Positions 54,478 through 63,726 of a DNA stretch of 64,000 nt are shown here, in pieces. The DNA is from Pseudomonas sp. ML96 (GTDB lineage: Bacteria > Pseudomonadota > Gammaproteobacteria > Pseudomonadales > Pseudomonadaceae), in assembly GCF_000761545.1 (NCBI RefSeq), contig NZ_JPMY01000002.1:124001-188000 (forward strand), in the 5' to 3' direction. Within the stretch, counting starts at the first letter, position 1. Each line of letters begins with the position of its first letter. The notes below the pieces were generated by a model. The model was not told the DNA's origin and searched no databases. It saw nothing but the letters and a program-made list of their open reading frames with translations. A program made the translations under genes and the position numbers.

Positions 54478-56436
54478 ATGCCGTTGCGTCTGAAGCTTGC
54501 CTTGAGCTTTCTCCTGATCGGTCTAATTCCAGTCTTAGCGATGGCCCTGATGGTCTATCAGCAAGCCAGCCAGGCCCTGCGCGAGCAGTCCCTGAATGCC
54601 CTGGAAGCCGTTGCGAATATCAAACAACAACAATTGCAGGACAACTGGCAATCGCGCCACAACCAGCTCGGCACCCTGGCCAGCAACCTCGGCACCAGCT
54701 ACAGCGGTCTGGATGGTGCGGCGCTGATCAGTACCGCCAACTATGACCGGCCGATCTTCCAGAATTTCGCCGAGACCTTCGGTTACAGCGAACTCAAGCT
54801 GATCGACAAGGACGGCAAGGTGCTGTTCAGCCTGCGCCGCGGCGCCGACTACCAGCAGAACCTCAACGACGCCGCCTGGCGCGACACGCCGCTCGGCCGC
54901 GTGGTGCGCGCCGGCCTGGACAGCGGCCAGGCCGAGATCGGCGACCTGGCAGTGAACAGCCCCGGCGGCGAACCCAGCCAGTTCCTCGCCGCGCCCATCC
55001 AGGAGGAAGGCGAGCTGCAACTGCTGCTGGTCCTGGAGCTGCCGCTGTCCGAGCTGAACCGGGTGATGCAGACCCGTCAGGGCCTGGGCGAGGCCGGCGA
55101 AACCTACCTGGTCGGCCCCGATGCCCAGCTACGTTCGGATTCCGCACGCTTCGAGGATCATCGGGTGGCGCGCCAGGGCGAAGCCGGCGAGCCACTGCCG
55201 GGCGCTGCCATCGGCCGTGCCCTGAATGGCGAGCAGGGCCGCCTGGCCGAGCCCGGCCTCAATGGCCAGCCGGTGCTCAAGGCCTTCGTGCCGCTGCAGC
55301 TGGATGACCAGCACTGGGCGCTGATCGCCGAGATGGATCAGGACCAGGCCTTCGCCCCGGTACGCGAACTGATGTGGCAGATGGTGGCACTGGTGCTGCT
55401 GACCATCGCCGGCGTGGCCCTGGCCACCTGGCTGGTCAGCCGCAGCGTGATGCGCCCGCTCGGCGGCGAGCCGAGCAGCATGGCCGAACTGGCCCGCCGT
55501 CTGGCCGCCGGCGAGCTGCGCCTGAACAGCGAGGGCGACGATCACAGCGGCCTGATGCAGGCCCTGCACGAGATGGCCCGCGCCTGGCGCGATGTGGTCG
55601 AACGCCTGCGCCAGGCCAGCCAGGCGGTGGGCAGCGCCAGCGGCGACATCCTCGGCGCCGCCGGGCAGACCAGCAGCCGCCTGGACGAACAGCAGGAAGC
55701 CCTGGAGCTGGTAGTCAGCGCCGTCGACCAGATGGCCGCCACCGTGCAGGAGATCGCCAGCAACGCCAGCCAGAGCGCCGATGGCAGCGCCGCCGCGCGC
55801 GACGCCTTCGTCACCGTACAAGGCAGCCTGCAGCGCATGATCGGCCAGCAGGACCAGTTGCTCGCCGGCCTGCGCGGCGCCGACCAGGTGGTGCAGACCC
55901 TGGCCAGCGACAGCCAGCAGATCGGCTCGGTGCTCGACGTGATCCGCGGCATCGCCGAACAGACCAACCTGCTCGCGCTCAACGCCGCCATCGAGGCGGC
56001 ACGCGCCGGTGAGCAGGGCCGGGGCTTCGCCGTGGTCGCCGACGAGGTGCGCAACCTAGCCCTACGCACCCGCAGCGCCACCGAGGAGATCGTCACCATA
56101 GTCGGCGCCCTCGGCGAGTCCTCGGGCGAAGCGCAGGCGCGCATGCAGGGCTCCAGCGAACAGGCCCAGGCTCTGGAGCTGGAGACCCAGGCCGTGCTCG
56201 CCTCACTGGGCAATCTGGACGACTCGCTGCAGGGCGTGCACGCGCTGGCCTTCCAGATCGCCGCGGCGGCCGAGGAGCAGGCGGCCACCACCCAGGAGGT
56301 CAACCAGCACATGCACCGCCTCAACGACATGACCGGCGAGAACCGTCGCACCGCCGCCCACACCCGCGACTGCGGTGAGCACCTGCGCAAGGTCGCCGGC
56401 AGCCAGGAGCAACTGGTGGCGCAGTTCCAGCTCTAG
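54478..56436 (+). CDS. Methyl-accepting chemotaxis protein
   Basis: 652 residues. TM1 about 7-26; periplasmic Cache-like sensor about 35-285 ([25 protein letters not shown] is typical); TM2 about 300-322; HAMP about 322-375; signalling domain to the end with the conserved tip [40 protein letters not shown] (near 482-521). No CheB/CheR-tethering pentapeptide follows the C-terminal QFQL. Ligand unknown. RBS GGAG. P. aeruginosa has a similar receptor at PA2867 (from memory). Confidence 0.93.
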   Translation: MPLRLKLALSFLLIGLIPVLAMALMVYQQASQALREQSLNALEAVANIKQQQLQDNWQSRHNQLGTLASNLGTSYSGLDGAALISTANYDRPIFQNFAETFGYSELKLIDKDGKVLFSLRRGADYQQNLNDAAWRDTPLGRVVRAGLDSGQAEIGDLAVNSPGGEPSQFLAAPIQEEGELQLLLVLELPLSELNRVMQTRQGLGEAGETYLVGPDAQLRSDSARFEDHRVARQGEAGEPLPGAAIGRALNGEQGRLAEPGLNGQPVLKAFVPLQLDDQHWALIAEMDQDQAFAPVRELMWQMVALVLLTIAGVALATWLVSRSVMRPLGGEPSSMAELARRLAAGELRLNSEGDDHSGLMQALHEMARAWRDVVERLRQASQAVGSASGDILGAAGQTSSRLDEQQEALELVVSAVDQMAATVQEIASNASQSADGSAAARDAFVTVQGSLQRMIGQQDQLLAGLRGADQVVQTLASDSQQIGSVLDVIRGIAEQTNLLALNAAIEAARAGEQGRGFAVVADEVRNLALRTRSATEEIVTIVGALGESSGEAQARMQGSSEQAQALELETQAVLASLGNLDDSLQGVHALAFQIAAAAEEQAATTQEVNQHMHRLNDMTGENRRTAAHTRDCGEHLRKVAGSQEQLVAQFQL

Positions 56437-56461
56437 GTCATAGCTCTCCGTCGGCGCGTGG

Positions 56462-57346
56462 CTACACCAGCCACTCGCCGACGCCTTTCTCCAGATGGCG
56501 GGTGAGACTGGCCAGCAGCTCGCCGCCATTGCGCCAGTGATGCCAGTACAGCGGCACGTCCAACGGCCGCTGCGGCAGCAGCTCGACCAACTCGCCAGTG
56601 GCCAGCTGCTGGCGCACCTGCAGCTCCGGCACCATGCCCCAGCCGAGGCCGGCACAGGTCAGGCGTACGAAGCCTTCCGACGACGGGCACAGGTGATGGG
56701 CGAACCCACCCCCCACGCCCAGGCCGGCGAGGAAACGATGCTGCAGCTGGTCATCGCTGCCGAACACGATCGACGGCACCCGCGCCAGGGTCGCGCCATC
56801 GACGCCCTTGCCGAAGTGGCGGGCGAGAAACTCCGGGCTGGCCAGCGCGCGATAGCGCATGGCGCCCAGCGGCAGAGCGCGGGCACCGGCCACCGGGCGC
56901 TCGGCGGCGCACACGCAGGCAGCCACCTCGCCGGCGCGCATGCGCTTGAGGCCAACGTCCTGGTCCTCCACCACGTGATCCAGCAGCAGGCGGTGCTCGG
57001 CGACGAAGTCGCCCATCAGCGGCGCCCACCAGGTCGCCAGGCTGTCCGCGTTCAGCGCAATGCGCAGGCGCTCGGGCGGCTGGTCCTCGGCCAGAGCCGG
57101 CACCTGGCCCTGCAGGTCGCGCTCCAGCAGGCGCACCTGCTGCACATGGTTGAGCAGACGGCGGCCGATCTCAGTGGCGGCCGGCGGGCTGGCGCGCAGC
57201 AGCACCGGCTGACCGACCCGCGCCTCGAGCAGCTTGATGCGCTGCGACACCGCCGACTGCGACAAGCCCAGCAGCTGCGCCGCGCGCTCGAAGCCGCCCT
57301 GCTCCACCACGGCAGCCAGGGCCGCCAGCAGCTTGTAGTCGAACAT
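56462..57346 (-). CDS. argP: LysR-family regulator ArgP (IciA)
   Basis: 294 residues; start MFDYKLLAALAAVVEQGGFERAAQLLGLSQSAVSQRIKLLE is the ArgP winged-HTH signature (MFDYK). Effector domain about 90-290. ArgP senses lysine/arginine and activates the LysE-family exporter gene; here it is divergent from the ACT-domain/lysE pair (95 bp apart), as in P. aeruginosa. The convergent chemoreceptor ends 25 bp from its stop. Confidence 0.93.
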   Translation of the reverse strand: MFDYKLLAALAAVVEQGGFERAAQLLGLSQSAVSQRIKLLEARVGQPVLLRASPPAATEIGRRLLNHVQQVRLLERDLQGQVPALAEDQPPERLRIALNADSLATWWAPLMGDFVAEHRLLLDHVVEDQDVGLKRMRAGEVAACVCAAERPVAGARALPLGAMRYRALASPEFLARHFGKGVDGATLARVPSIVFGSDDQLQHRFLAGLGVGGGFAHHLCPSSEGFVRLTCAGLGWGMVPELQVRQQLATGELVELLPQRPLDVPLYWHHWRNGGELLASLTRHLEKGVGEWLV

Positions 57347-57441
57347 AAGAATCCCTAATGAGCGATCAGGATGATTTGTTTTTCTTATACAGGCGAGCGC
57401 CCCAGACTGGCCAGCATCGCAACCGCAACAAGGACAGCGCC

Positions 57442-57843
57442 ATGACCGGCGAAACCAACCTCGGCATCCTCCTCTCCAGCCTCTCGCCACGCCTCAACCC
57501 GGGCCGCTTCGTGTTCTGCTGCGTGGCGCAGTCGAGCGTGGTGCAGATGGCCGCCGCCATCGGCAGCTTCCGCGAGGCCGAAGGCACTACCCTGATCCTC
57601 GCCCGCGAGGAAGCCGAGCGCCTGGGTCTGGCCTACGACTATGTTGCCGCCTGGATCACCCTGGAGGTGCACTCCTCGCTCGCCGCCGTCGGCCTCACCG
57701 CCGCCTTCGCCAAGGCCCTGGCCGGCGAGGGCATCAGTTGCAACGTGATCGCCGGTTACCACCACGACCACCTGTTCGTCGCCGAGGCTGATGCCGAGCG
57801 TGCTCTGGCGGCGTTGCAGCAACTGGCCGCGGAGCAGCGCTGA
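57442..57843 (+). CDS. ACT-domain protein (regulatory partner of LysE exporter)
   Basis: 133 residues of an ACT-domain-only protein: LNPGRFVFCCVAQSS (first strand), FREAEGTTLILAREEAERLG, and ITLEVHSSLAAVGLTAAFAKALAGEGISCNVIAGYHHDHLFV, a doubled ACT-like pattern. ACT domains bind amino acids; here it probably tunes export or regulation by basic amino acids. It starts with AAGGA RBS and its stop is followed by the lysE ATG after one base. The same order occurs in P. aeruginosa. Confidence 0.85.
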   Translation: MTGETNLGILLSSLSPRLNPGRFVFCCVAQSSVVQMAAAIGSFREAEGTTLILAREEAERLGLAYDYVAAWITLEVHSSLAAVGLTAAFAKALAGEGISCNVIAGYHHDHLFVAEADAERALAALQQLAAEQR

Positions 57844-57844
57844 G

Positions 57845-58453
57845 ATGTGGCAGAGCTACCTCAACGGCATGCTGGTGGCAGCCGGCCTGATCATCGCCAT
57901 CGGCGCGCAGAATGCCTTCGTCCTGGCCCAGAGCCTGCGCCGCGAGCATCACTTGCCGGTGGCTGCGCTGTGCGTGTTGTGCGATGCCATCCTGGTCGCC
58001 GCCGGGGTGTTCGGCCTGGCCGCAGTGCTGGCGCAGAACCCCACGCTGCTCGCCGTGGCGCGCTGGGGCGGCGCCGCCTTCCTGCTCTGGCTCGGTGTCC
58101 AGGCCTTGCGCCGGGCCCTCAACCCGCAGGCTCTGCAGCGTCAGGACAGTACGCCACGCTCGCGCCGCGCCGTGCTCCTGGCAGCGCTGGCGGTGACCCT
58201 GCTCAACCCGCATGTGTACCTGGATACCGTGCTGCTGATCGGCTCCCTCGGTGCCCAGCAACCGGTGCCCGGCGCCTACGCCCTGGGCGCGGCCAGCGCC
58301 TCGCTGATCTGGTTCTTCACCCTGGCCCTGGGCGCCGCCTGGCTCGCGCCCTGGCTGGCACGTCCGGCCACCTGGCGCCTGCTCGACCTGGGCGTCGCGG
58401 CGATGATGTTCGCCGTGGCCTGGCAACTGATCGCTCACGCACCCGGAGCATGA
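57845..58453 (+). CDS. LysE/ArgO-family amino acid exporter
   Basis: 202 residues, six TM helices. The LysE motif is present: GMLVAAGLIIAIGAQNAFVLAQSLRREH at the start, and TLLNPHVYLDTVLLIGSLGAQ (NPxxYxDxV) near 120. It exports arginine or lysine and is under ArgP. Starts one base after the ACT gene stop, so translationally coupled. A 57-bp gap leads to the DMT gene. Confidence 0.93.
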   Translation: MWQSYLNGMLVAAGLIIAIGAQNAFVLAQSLRREHHLPVAALCVLCDAILVAAGVFGLAAVLAQNPTLLAVARWGGAAFLLWLGVQALRRALNPQALQRQDSTPRSRRAVLLAALAVTLLNPHVYLDTVLLIGSLGAQQPVPGAYALGAASASLIWFFTLALGAAWLAPWLARPATWRLLDLGVAAMMFAVAWQLIAHAPGA

Positions 58454-58510
58454 CCGCCAGGGCGCCGCGGCGTTATGCTGCGGCGCTCTACTCGGGCCCC
58501 GGAGGGCGTC

Positions 58511-59353
58511 TTGGATACGACGGTGTTTGCCGTGGTGATGGCCGCCGCGGCGCTGCATGCGGGCTGGAACGCCCTGCTCAAGATAGGCCTCGACCGCTAC
58601 CTCACCGCCTCCCTGATCCAGATCGGCGCCGCCTGCGTAGCACTGCCGGCCCTGCCCTTCTTCGACGTGCCGCTGGCTGCCGCCTGGCCCTGTATCGCCA
58701 TCTCCGCACTGCTGCACATCGGCTACAACATCTTCCTCGCGCGCGCCTACCAGCACGGTGACCTGTCGCAGGTCTATCCCATCGCCCGCGGCAGCTCGCC
58801 ACTGCTGGTGGCGTTACTCGCCCTGCTGGCCGGCGATGCTCTGCACGCCGGGCAATGGCTGGGGCTATTGGTGCTGGTCGGCGGCATCTGGCTGATGGCC
58901 TGGCGTGGCAGCAGCGCCGGCTCCTCGCTCAACGGCCCGCTGCTGTTCAACGCCCTGGCAACCGCGGCCTGCATCGCCGGCTACACCCTGGCCGATGCCC
59001 TCGGCGCGCGCAGCAACGGCGACGCCATCGGTTATGCGCTGTGGCTGTTCCTGGTCAACGGCGTGGTGGCCACCACGGTCATCGCCCTGCGCCGCGGGCC
59101 ACGCATCCTCCTCCAGCTCGGCCCACACTGGCACGGCGGCCTGGGCGGCGGCGCCATGTCGATGCTGGCCTACAGCCTGGTGATCTGGGCCACCACCCAG
59201 GCGCCGGTGGCCATGGTCTCGGCGCTGCGCGAGACCAGCGTGCTGTTCGCCCTGCTGATCGGCTGGCTGTTTCTCAAGGAGTCGATGCCGGCTCTGCGCC
59301 TGCTCGCCTGCGCGGTGATCCTCGCTGGCGTGGCGCTGATGAAGCTGGCCTGA
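58511..59353 (+). CDS. EamA-family (DMT) exporter
   Basis: 280 residues assuming the TTG at 58511 (GGAGG RBS 5 bases before). Ten TM helices; the first repeat contains FAVVMAAAALHAGWNALLKIGLDRYL, and HGDLSQVYPIARGSSPLLVALLALLAG is a signature of a small DMT subgroup. Co-directional with lysE and perhaps transcribed with it. Substrate unknown. No equivalent lies between lysE and sodB in the P. aeruginosa order I remember. Confidence 0.85.
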   Translation: MDTTVFAVVMAAAALHAGWNALLKIGLDRYLTASLIQIGAACVALPALPFFDVPLAAAWPCIAISALLHIGYNIFLARAYQHGDLSQVYPIARGSSPLLVALLALLAGDALHAGQWLGLLVLVGGIWLMAWRGSSAGSSLNGPLLFNALATAACIAGYTLADALGARSNGDAIGYALWLFLVNGVVATTVIALRRGPRILLQLGPHWHGGLGGGAMSMLAYSLVIWATTQAPVAMVSALRETSVLFALLIGWLFLKESMPALRLLACAVILAGVALMKLA

Positions 59354-59393
59354 TTGCCTGCACTTTCAGCCGCGCCCCCGGTCCCAACAAGAG

Positions 59394-59421
59394 GCCGGCA
59401 AAGCCCATGGCGCCGGCTTTT
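59394..59421 (+). terminator. Terminator after the DMT exporter gene
   Basis: GCCGGC and GCCGGC pair with a 12-base loop that can fold partly, then TTTT. It separates the exporter unit from sodB. Confidence 0.7.
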
Positions 59422-59457
59422 CCACACAGTTGCTGCGTGGATAAGGCCAGGGTCGGG

Positions 59458-59466
59458 TGCTATGAT
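59458..59466 (+). promoter_or_regulatory. Possible extended -10 promoter of sodB
   Basis: TGCTATGAT is an extended -10 (TG-N-TATGAT); TGGATA at 59438-59443 is a moderate -35 match with about 17 bp spacing. It would give a 5' UTR of about 110 bases, consistent with the AAGGAGA RBS before the sodB start at 59583. Confidence 0.45.
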
Positions 59467-59582
59467 CCCGGCCTCGCGGCACATTAAAGAGTACAAACTC
59501 GTAGCCGCCCGATTTCCGGCCGCCCCGTGAACGGCCACGTGCTAATCGCACATATCCCTACCGCTGATGAAGGAGATAGACC

Positions 59583-60164
59583 ATGGCTTTCGAATTGCCG
59601 CCGCTGCCGTATGAGAAGAACGCTCTCGAGCCGCACCTGTCCGCCGAGACCCTGGAGTTCCACCACGGCAAGCACCACAACGCCTACGTGGTGAACCTGA
59701 ACAACCTGGTGCCGGGCACCGAGTTCGAAGGCAAGAGCCTGGAAGAGATCATCAAGACTTCCTCCGGTGGCGTGTTCAACAACGCCGCTCAGATCTGGAA
59801 CCACACCTTCTACTGGAACTGCCTGTCGCCGAACGGCGGTGGCCAACCGACCGGCGCCCTGGCTGACGCCATCAACGCCACCTTCGGTTCCTTCGACAAG
59901 TTCAAGGAAGAGTTCAGCAAGGTCTCCATCGGCACCTTCGGCTCCGGCTGGGGCTGGCTGGTGAAGAAAGCTGACGGCTCCCTGGCCCTGGCCAGCACCA
60001 TCGGCGCCGGCTGCCCGCTGACCAGCGGCGACACCCCGCTGCTGACCTGCGACGTGTGGGAACACGCCTACTACATCGACTACCGCAACCTGCGTCCGAA
60101 GTACGTCGAGGCGTTCTGGAACCTGGTCAACTGGGACTTCGTGGCGAAGAACTTCGCTGCCTGA
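59583..60164 (+). CDS. sodB: Superoxide dismutase, iron type
   Basis: 193 residues, FeSOD length. Metal ligands fit E. coli SodB numbering: H27, H74, D157, H161 ([31 protein letters not shown]). The Gln69 in [11 protein letters not shown] is the FeSOD-type position. It turns superoxide into oxygen and peroxide in the cytoplasm. RBS AAGGAGA. P. aeruginosa sodB lies next to bifA, as here. Confidence 0.98.
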   Translation: MAFELPPLPYEKNALEPHLSAETLEFHHGKHHNAYVVNLNNLVPGTEFEGKSLEEIIKTSSGGVFNNAAQIWNHTFYWNCLSPNGGGQPTGALADAINATFGSFDKFKEEFSKVSIGTFGSGWGWLVKKADGSLALASTIGAGCPLTSGDTPLLTCDVWEHAYYIDYRNLRPKYVEAFWNLVNWDFVAKNFAA

Positions 60165-60185
60165 GTCACCTGATGCATCACGAAG

Positions 60186-60210
60186 AGCCCGGCCCTGTGC
60201 CGGGCTTTTT
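60186..60210 (+). terminator. Rho-independent terminator of sodB
   Basis: AGCCCGGC, 5-nt loop, GCCGGGCT, then TTTT, 21 bases after the sodB stop. Confidence 0.93.
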
Positions 60211-60365
60211 CGTTTGCGTGACCGGCGGTCAGAACGGACTCAAGTATTGCCCTACCCCTTACGAAAAAGATGGGGATATGACGTAATGGCCCTTTGACGG
60301 CTCACGCGCATTTGCCAATACTCACAACGGTCATGAGCCTCCGGCGGCGAACAAGGAATACGCAT

Positions 60366-62429
60366 TTGAAGCTGGACCTGAAAAACAGCCTGTCGCTGAA
60401 ACTGCTACGTGTTGTTCTGCTGTCGGCATTGGTGGTCGGCGTGGTGCTGAGTTGCGGTCAGATCGTCTATGACATCTACAAGACCCGCCAGGCCGTAGCC
60501 AGCGATGCCCATCGCATCCTCGGCATGTTCCGTGACCCCTCCACCCAGGCCGTCTACAGCCTCGACCGCGAGATGGGCATGCAGGTCATTGAGGGCCTGT
60601 TCCAGCACGAAGCAGTGCGCTACGCCGCCATCGGCCACCCCAACGAACCGATGCTCGCCGAACGCTCGCGCGAGCTGCAGCCCAGCGCCACCCGCTGGAT
60701 CACCGACCCGATCCTCGGCCAGGAACAGACCTTCACCACCCAGCTGGTCGGCAAGGGCCCATACAGCGAGTACTACGGCGACCTGACCATCACCCTCGAC
60801 ACCGCCAGCTACGGCGAGAACTTCATCACCACTTCGGTGATCATCTTCGTCTCCGGCGTACTGCGCGCCCTGGCCATGGCCCTGGTGCTGTACATGGTCT
60901 ACCACTGGCTGCTGACCAAGCCGCTGTCGAAGATCATTGAGTACCTCACCAACATCAATCCGGACCGCCCCAGCGAGCACAAGCTGCCGATGCTCAAGGG
61001 CAACGAGAAGAACGAGCTGGGTCTGTGGATCAACACCGCCAACGACCTGCTCGCCTCCATCGAACGCAACACCCACCTGCGCCGCGAGGCGGAAAACAGC
61101 CTGCTGCGCATGTCGCAGTACGACTTCCTCACCGGCCTGCCCAACCGCCAGCAACTGCAGCAGCAGCTCGACCAGATCCTCGAAGACGCCGGCCGCCTGC
61201 AGCGCCGCGTGGCCGTGCTGTGCGTCGGCCTCGACGACTTCAAGGGCATCAACGAACAGTTCAGCTACCAGACCGGCGACCAGCTGCTGCTGGCCCTGTC
61301 CGACCGCCTGCGCAGCCACAGCGGCCGCCTCGGCGCCCTGGCCCGCCTCGGTGGCGACCAGTTCGCCCTGGTCCAGGCCGACATCGAGCAGCCTTACGAG
61401 GCCGCCGAGCTGGCGCAGAGCATCCTCGACAACCTGGACACCCCCTTCGCCCTGGAACAGCAGGAAGTGCGCCTGCGCGCCACCATCGGCATCACCCTGT
61501 TCCCGGAAGATGGCGACAGCACCGAGAAGCTGCTGCAGAAAGCCGAACAGACCATGACCCTGGCCAAGAGCCGCTCGCGCAACCGCTACCAGTTCTACAT
61601 CGCCAGCGTCGACAGCGAGATGCGTCGCCGCCGCGAGCTGGAGAAGGAACTGCGCGAGGCGCTCAACCGCAACGAGATGCACCTGGTGTTCCAGCCGCAG
61701 GTCGACTACCGCGACCACCGCGTGGTCGGTGTCGAAGCACTGATTCGCTGGCAACACCCGCAGCACGGCTTCGTGCCGCCAGACCTGTTCATCCCGCTGG
61801 CCGAACAAAACGGCACCATCATCGCCATCGGCGAATGGGTGCTCGACCAGGCCTGCCGCCAGCTGCGCGAATGGCACGACCAGGGCTTCAGCGAGCTGCG
61901 CATGGCGGTCAACCTGTCCACCGTGCAGCTGCACCACGCCGAACTGCCGCGCATGGTCAGCAACCTGCTGCAGGTCTATCGCCTGCCGCCGCGCAGCCTG
62001 GAGCTGGAAGTCACCGAGACTGGCCTGATGGAAGACATCAGCACCGCCGCGCAGAACCTGCTCAGCCTGCGCCGCGCCGGCGCCTTGATCGCCATCGACG
62101 ACTTCGGTACCGGCTACTCCTCGCTGAGCTACCTGAAGAGCCTGCCGCTGGACAAGATCAAGATCGACAAGAGCTTCGTCCAAGACCTGCTCGACGACGA
62201 GGACGATGCCACCATCGTTCGCGCCATCATCCAGCTGGGCAAGAGCCTGGGCATGCAGGTCATCGCCGAGGGCGTGGAAACTGCCGAGCAGGAAACCTAC
62301 ATCATCGCCCAGGGCTGTAACGAAGGTCAGGGCTACCTGTACAGCAAGCCGCTGCCGGCACGCGAACTGACCCTCTACCTCAAGCAAGCCCGCCGCCTGA
62401 CCAACGCCGGCAATCCCGCCACCCTCTGA
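60366..62429 (+). CDS. bifA: c-di-GMP phosphodiesterase BifA (degenerate GGDEF plus EAL)
   Basis: 687 residues when started at the TTG at 60366, with AAGGA 9 bases before. This gives the N-terminus (M)KLDLKNSLSLKLLRVVLLS, matching P. aeruginosa BifA in length; starts farther up lack an RBS. Layout: TM1 about 12-32; periplasmic sensor to about 150; TM2 about 155-182; HAMP-like 182-240; GGDEF-type domain with inactive GGDQF (329-333); EAL domain with EALIRW (457-462) and DDFGTGYSSL. BifA degrades c-di-GMP and so lowers biofilm and promotes swarming. A strong terminator precedes it. Confidence 0.95.
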   Translation: MKLDLKNSLSLKLLRVVLLSALVVGVVLSCGQIVYDIYKTRQAVASDAHRILGMFRDPSTQAVYSLDREMGMQVIEGLFQHEAVRYAAIGHPNEPMLAERSRELQPSATRWITDPILGQEQTFTTQLVGKGPYSEYYGDLTITLDTASYGENFITTSVIIFVSGVLRALAMALVLYMVYHWLLTKPLSKIIEYLTNINPDRPSEHKLPMLKGNEKNELGLWINTANDLLASIERNTHLRREAENSLLRMSQYDFLTGLPNRQQLQQQLDQILEDAGRLQRRVAVLCVGLDDFKGINEQFSYQTGDQLLLALSDRLRSHSGRLGALARLGGDQFALVQADIEQPYEAAELAQSILDNLDTPFALEQQEVRLRATIGITLFPEDGDSTEKLLQKAEQTMTLAKSRSRNRYQFYIASVDSEMRRRRELEKELREALNRNEMHLVFQPQVDYRDHRVVGVEALIRWQHPQHGFVPPDLFIPLAEQNGTIIAIGEWVLDQACRQLREWHDQGFSELRMAVNLSTVQLHHAELPRMVSNLLQVYRLPPRSLELEVTETGLMEDISTAAQNLLSLRRAGALIAIDDFGTGYSSLSYLKSLPLDKIKIDKSFVQDLLDDEDDATIVRAIIQLGKSLGMQVIAEGVETAEQETYIIAQGCNEGQGYLYSKPLPARELTLYLKQARRLTNAGNPATL

Positions 62430-62432
62430 TCC

Positions 62433-62455
62433 CCCGTCGCCCAACTGGCGATGGG
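62433..62455 (+). other. Hairpin after bifA
   Basis: CCCCGTCGCC and GGCGATGGGG (one G-U pair) form a 10-bp stem in the 41-base gap before the next gene; no T-run, so it may slow or stabilise rather than terminate. Confidence 0.5.
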
Positions 62456-62470
62456 GCAGTAGTAGCCACC

Positions 62471-63229
62471 ATGAAGCCAGTTCTCCTCGCCCTGTGCCTT
62501 GTATTCGCCAACGCAGCAGTGGCCAAGCAGAGCAGCTGCAAGCTGCGGGTAGGCTGGGAAGAGTGGTTCCCCCTGATCTACCAACAGGACGAGCAGCTGA
62601 CCGGCAGCGAGTACGAGCTGCTCCAGCAACTGGCCAGCGGCGCCGGCTGCCAACTGCAGTTCGTCGAACTGCCCTGGGCACGCGCCCTGCAGCTGCTCAA
62701 GCAGGGCCAGCTGGACATGCTCTACGGCGCCAGCCGCACCGCCGAGCGCGAGGCCTACGCCCAGTTCAGCCAGGCCTACCGCCAGGAGCAGATGGTGCTG
62801 GTGATCCGTGCTCCTGAAGGGCCACGCCAACAAGAACTTGGCCGGATCTCACTGGTGGACTGGCTGGCCGAGCCACGGCCCAATGGCCAGCCGCGCACAC
62901 TCGGCCTGATTCGCGGCTTCTACTACGGGGAAACCCTGGAAGCCATCGTGCGTGACCCGGCCGCCCGCAATCAGCGCATGGAAGTGCGCTGGGACCAGCA
63001 GCTGCACCAGGTGCTGAGCCTCGGCCGCATCGACGGCTACCTGGTCGAAGCCAGCGTGGCCCAGGCCCAACAATCGGTCGGCGGCCAACCGATGCAACTG
63101 TTCGCCGTCAGCGAACACCCACAAGAACCCATGCACCTGATGTTCTCGCGCAAGGTCGCAGAGCAGGTGGTGGAACGCTTCGACGACGCCATCCGTCTAC
63201 ACCGAGAAGACGCTCCGTCCAATCCTTGA
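62471..63229 (+). CDS. Periplasmic binding-protein-like (SBP family 3) protein
   Basis: 252 residues with a signal peptide (MKPVLLALCLVFANAAVAK, cleaved near 18). Family 3 SBP pattern: LRVGWEEWFPLIYQQDEQLTGSEYELLQQLASGAGCQLQFVELPW, then QLLKQGQLDMLYGASRTAEREAYAQFSQAYRQEQ. Two Cys residues near the N-terminus may form a disulphide. Ligand unknown; it could be a sensor for bifA-related signalling, but only the neighbourhood supports that. Same order follows bifA in P. aeruginosa (from memory). Confidence 0.82.
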   Translation: MKPVLLALCLVFANAAVAKQSSCKLRVGWEEWFPLIYQQDEQLTGSEYELLQQLASGAGCQLQFVELPWARALQLLKQGQLDMLYGASRTAEREAYAQFSQAYRQEQMVLVIRAPEGPRQQELGRISLVDWLAEPRPNGQPRTLGLIRGFYYGETLEAIVRDPAARNQRMEVRWDQQLHQVLSLGRIDGYLVEASVAQAQQSVGGQPMQLFAVSEHPQEPMHLMFSRKVAEQVVERFDDAIRLHREDAPSNP

Positions 63230-63243
63230 TCAAGGTGCCCACG

Positions 63244-63726
63244 ATGTACCAGCGCCTGACCCGCGCCCTGCTGCTTCTGCTCGTCGTCACCCAGGGCGGC
63301 TGCGCCGTGCTGGCGCCACGCGATCCGCTGCGCATAGACCTAGTCGGCCTGGAGCCGTTGCCGGCGCAGGGCATGGAGATGCGCTTCGCCGTGGTCCTGC
63401 GGGTGCAGAACCCCAACGACAACCCAATCGACTACGACGGTCTCAGCGTCGAGCTGGACGTCAACGGCCAGCCATTGGCCAGCGGCGTGAGCGACCAGAG
63501 CGGGCAGGTGCCGCGTTATGGCGAGGAACTGCTGCGCGTGCCGCTAAGCATTTCGGCTCTGTCGGTGATGCGCCAGGCCTGGGCCGCCGCCGGTTACCAG
63601 AATGGTCGCGGCCTGCCCTACGAGCTGCGCGGCAAGCTCGGTGGCGGCCTGTTCGGCACCGCGCGTTTCAGCGATGCCGGCACCTTCAACTGGCCGCAGC
63701 AGCCGCTGCCCGAGGGAACCCGCTAG
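63244..63726 (+). CDS. LEA type 2 family lipoprotein
   Basis: 160 residues from ATG with AAGGTG upstream; an in-frame TTG at 63226 overlaps the binding-protein gene. Lipobox VTQGGC gives lipidated C20. The LEA14-like (WHy) domain spans about 30-150: LRIDLVGLEPLPAQGMEMRFAVVLRVQNPNDNPIDYDGLSVELDVNGQPLASG. It is likely an outer-membrane periplasmic lipoprotein; the function of this class in bacteria is not known. Its TAG stop overlaps the yihY stop in CTAG. Confidence 0.85.
   Translation: MYQRLTRALLLLLVVTQGGCAVLAPRDPLRIDLVGLEPLPAQGMEMRFAVVLRVQNPNDNPIDYDGLSVELDVNGQPLASGVSDQSGQVPRYGEELLRVPLSISALSVMRQAWAAAGYQNGRGLPYELRGKLGGGLFGTARFSDAGTFNWPQQPLPEGTR

Noticed and set aside
60366..62429. BifA as a broken diguanylate cyclase
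   Set aside because: GGDQF is the normal degenerate motif of the BifA group; the EAL domain is intact.
60405..62681. 758-codon minus-strand frame opposite bifA
   Set aside because: It mirrors the bifA codons (low-complexity Val/Gln/Leu composition), has no RBS or motif, and overlaps a well-supported gene.
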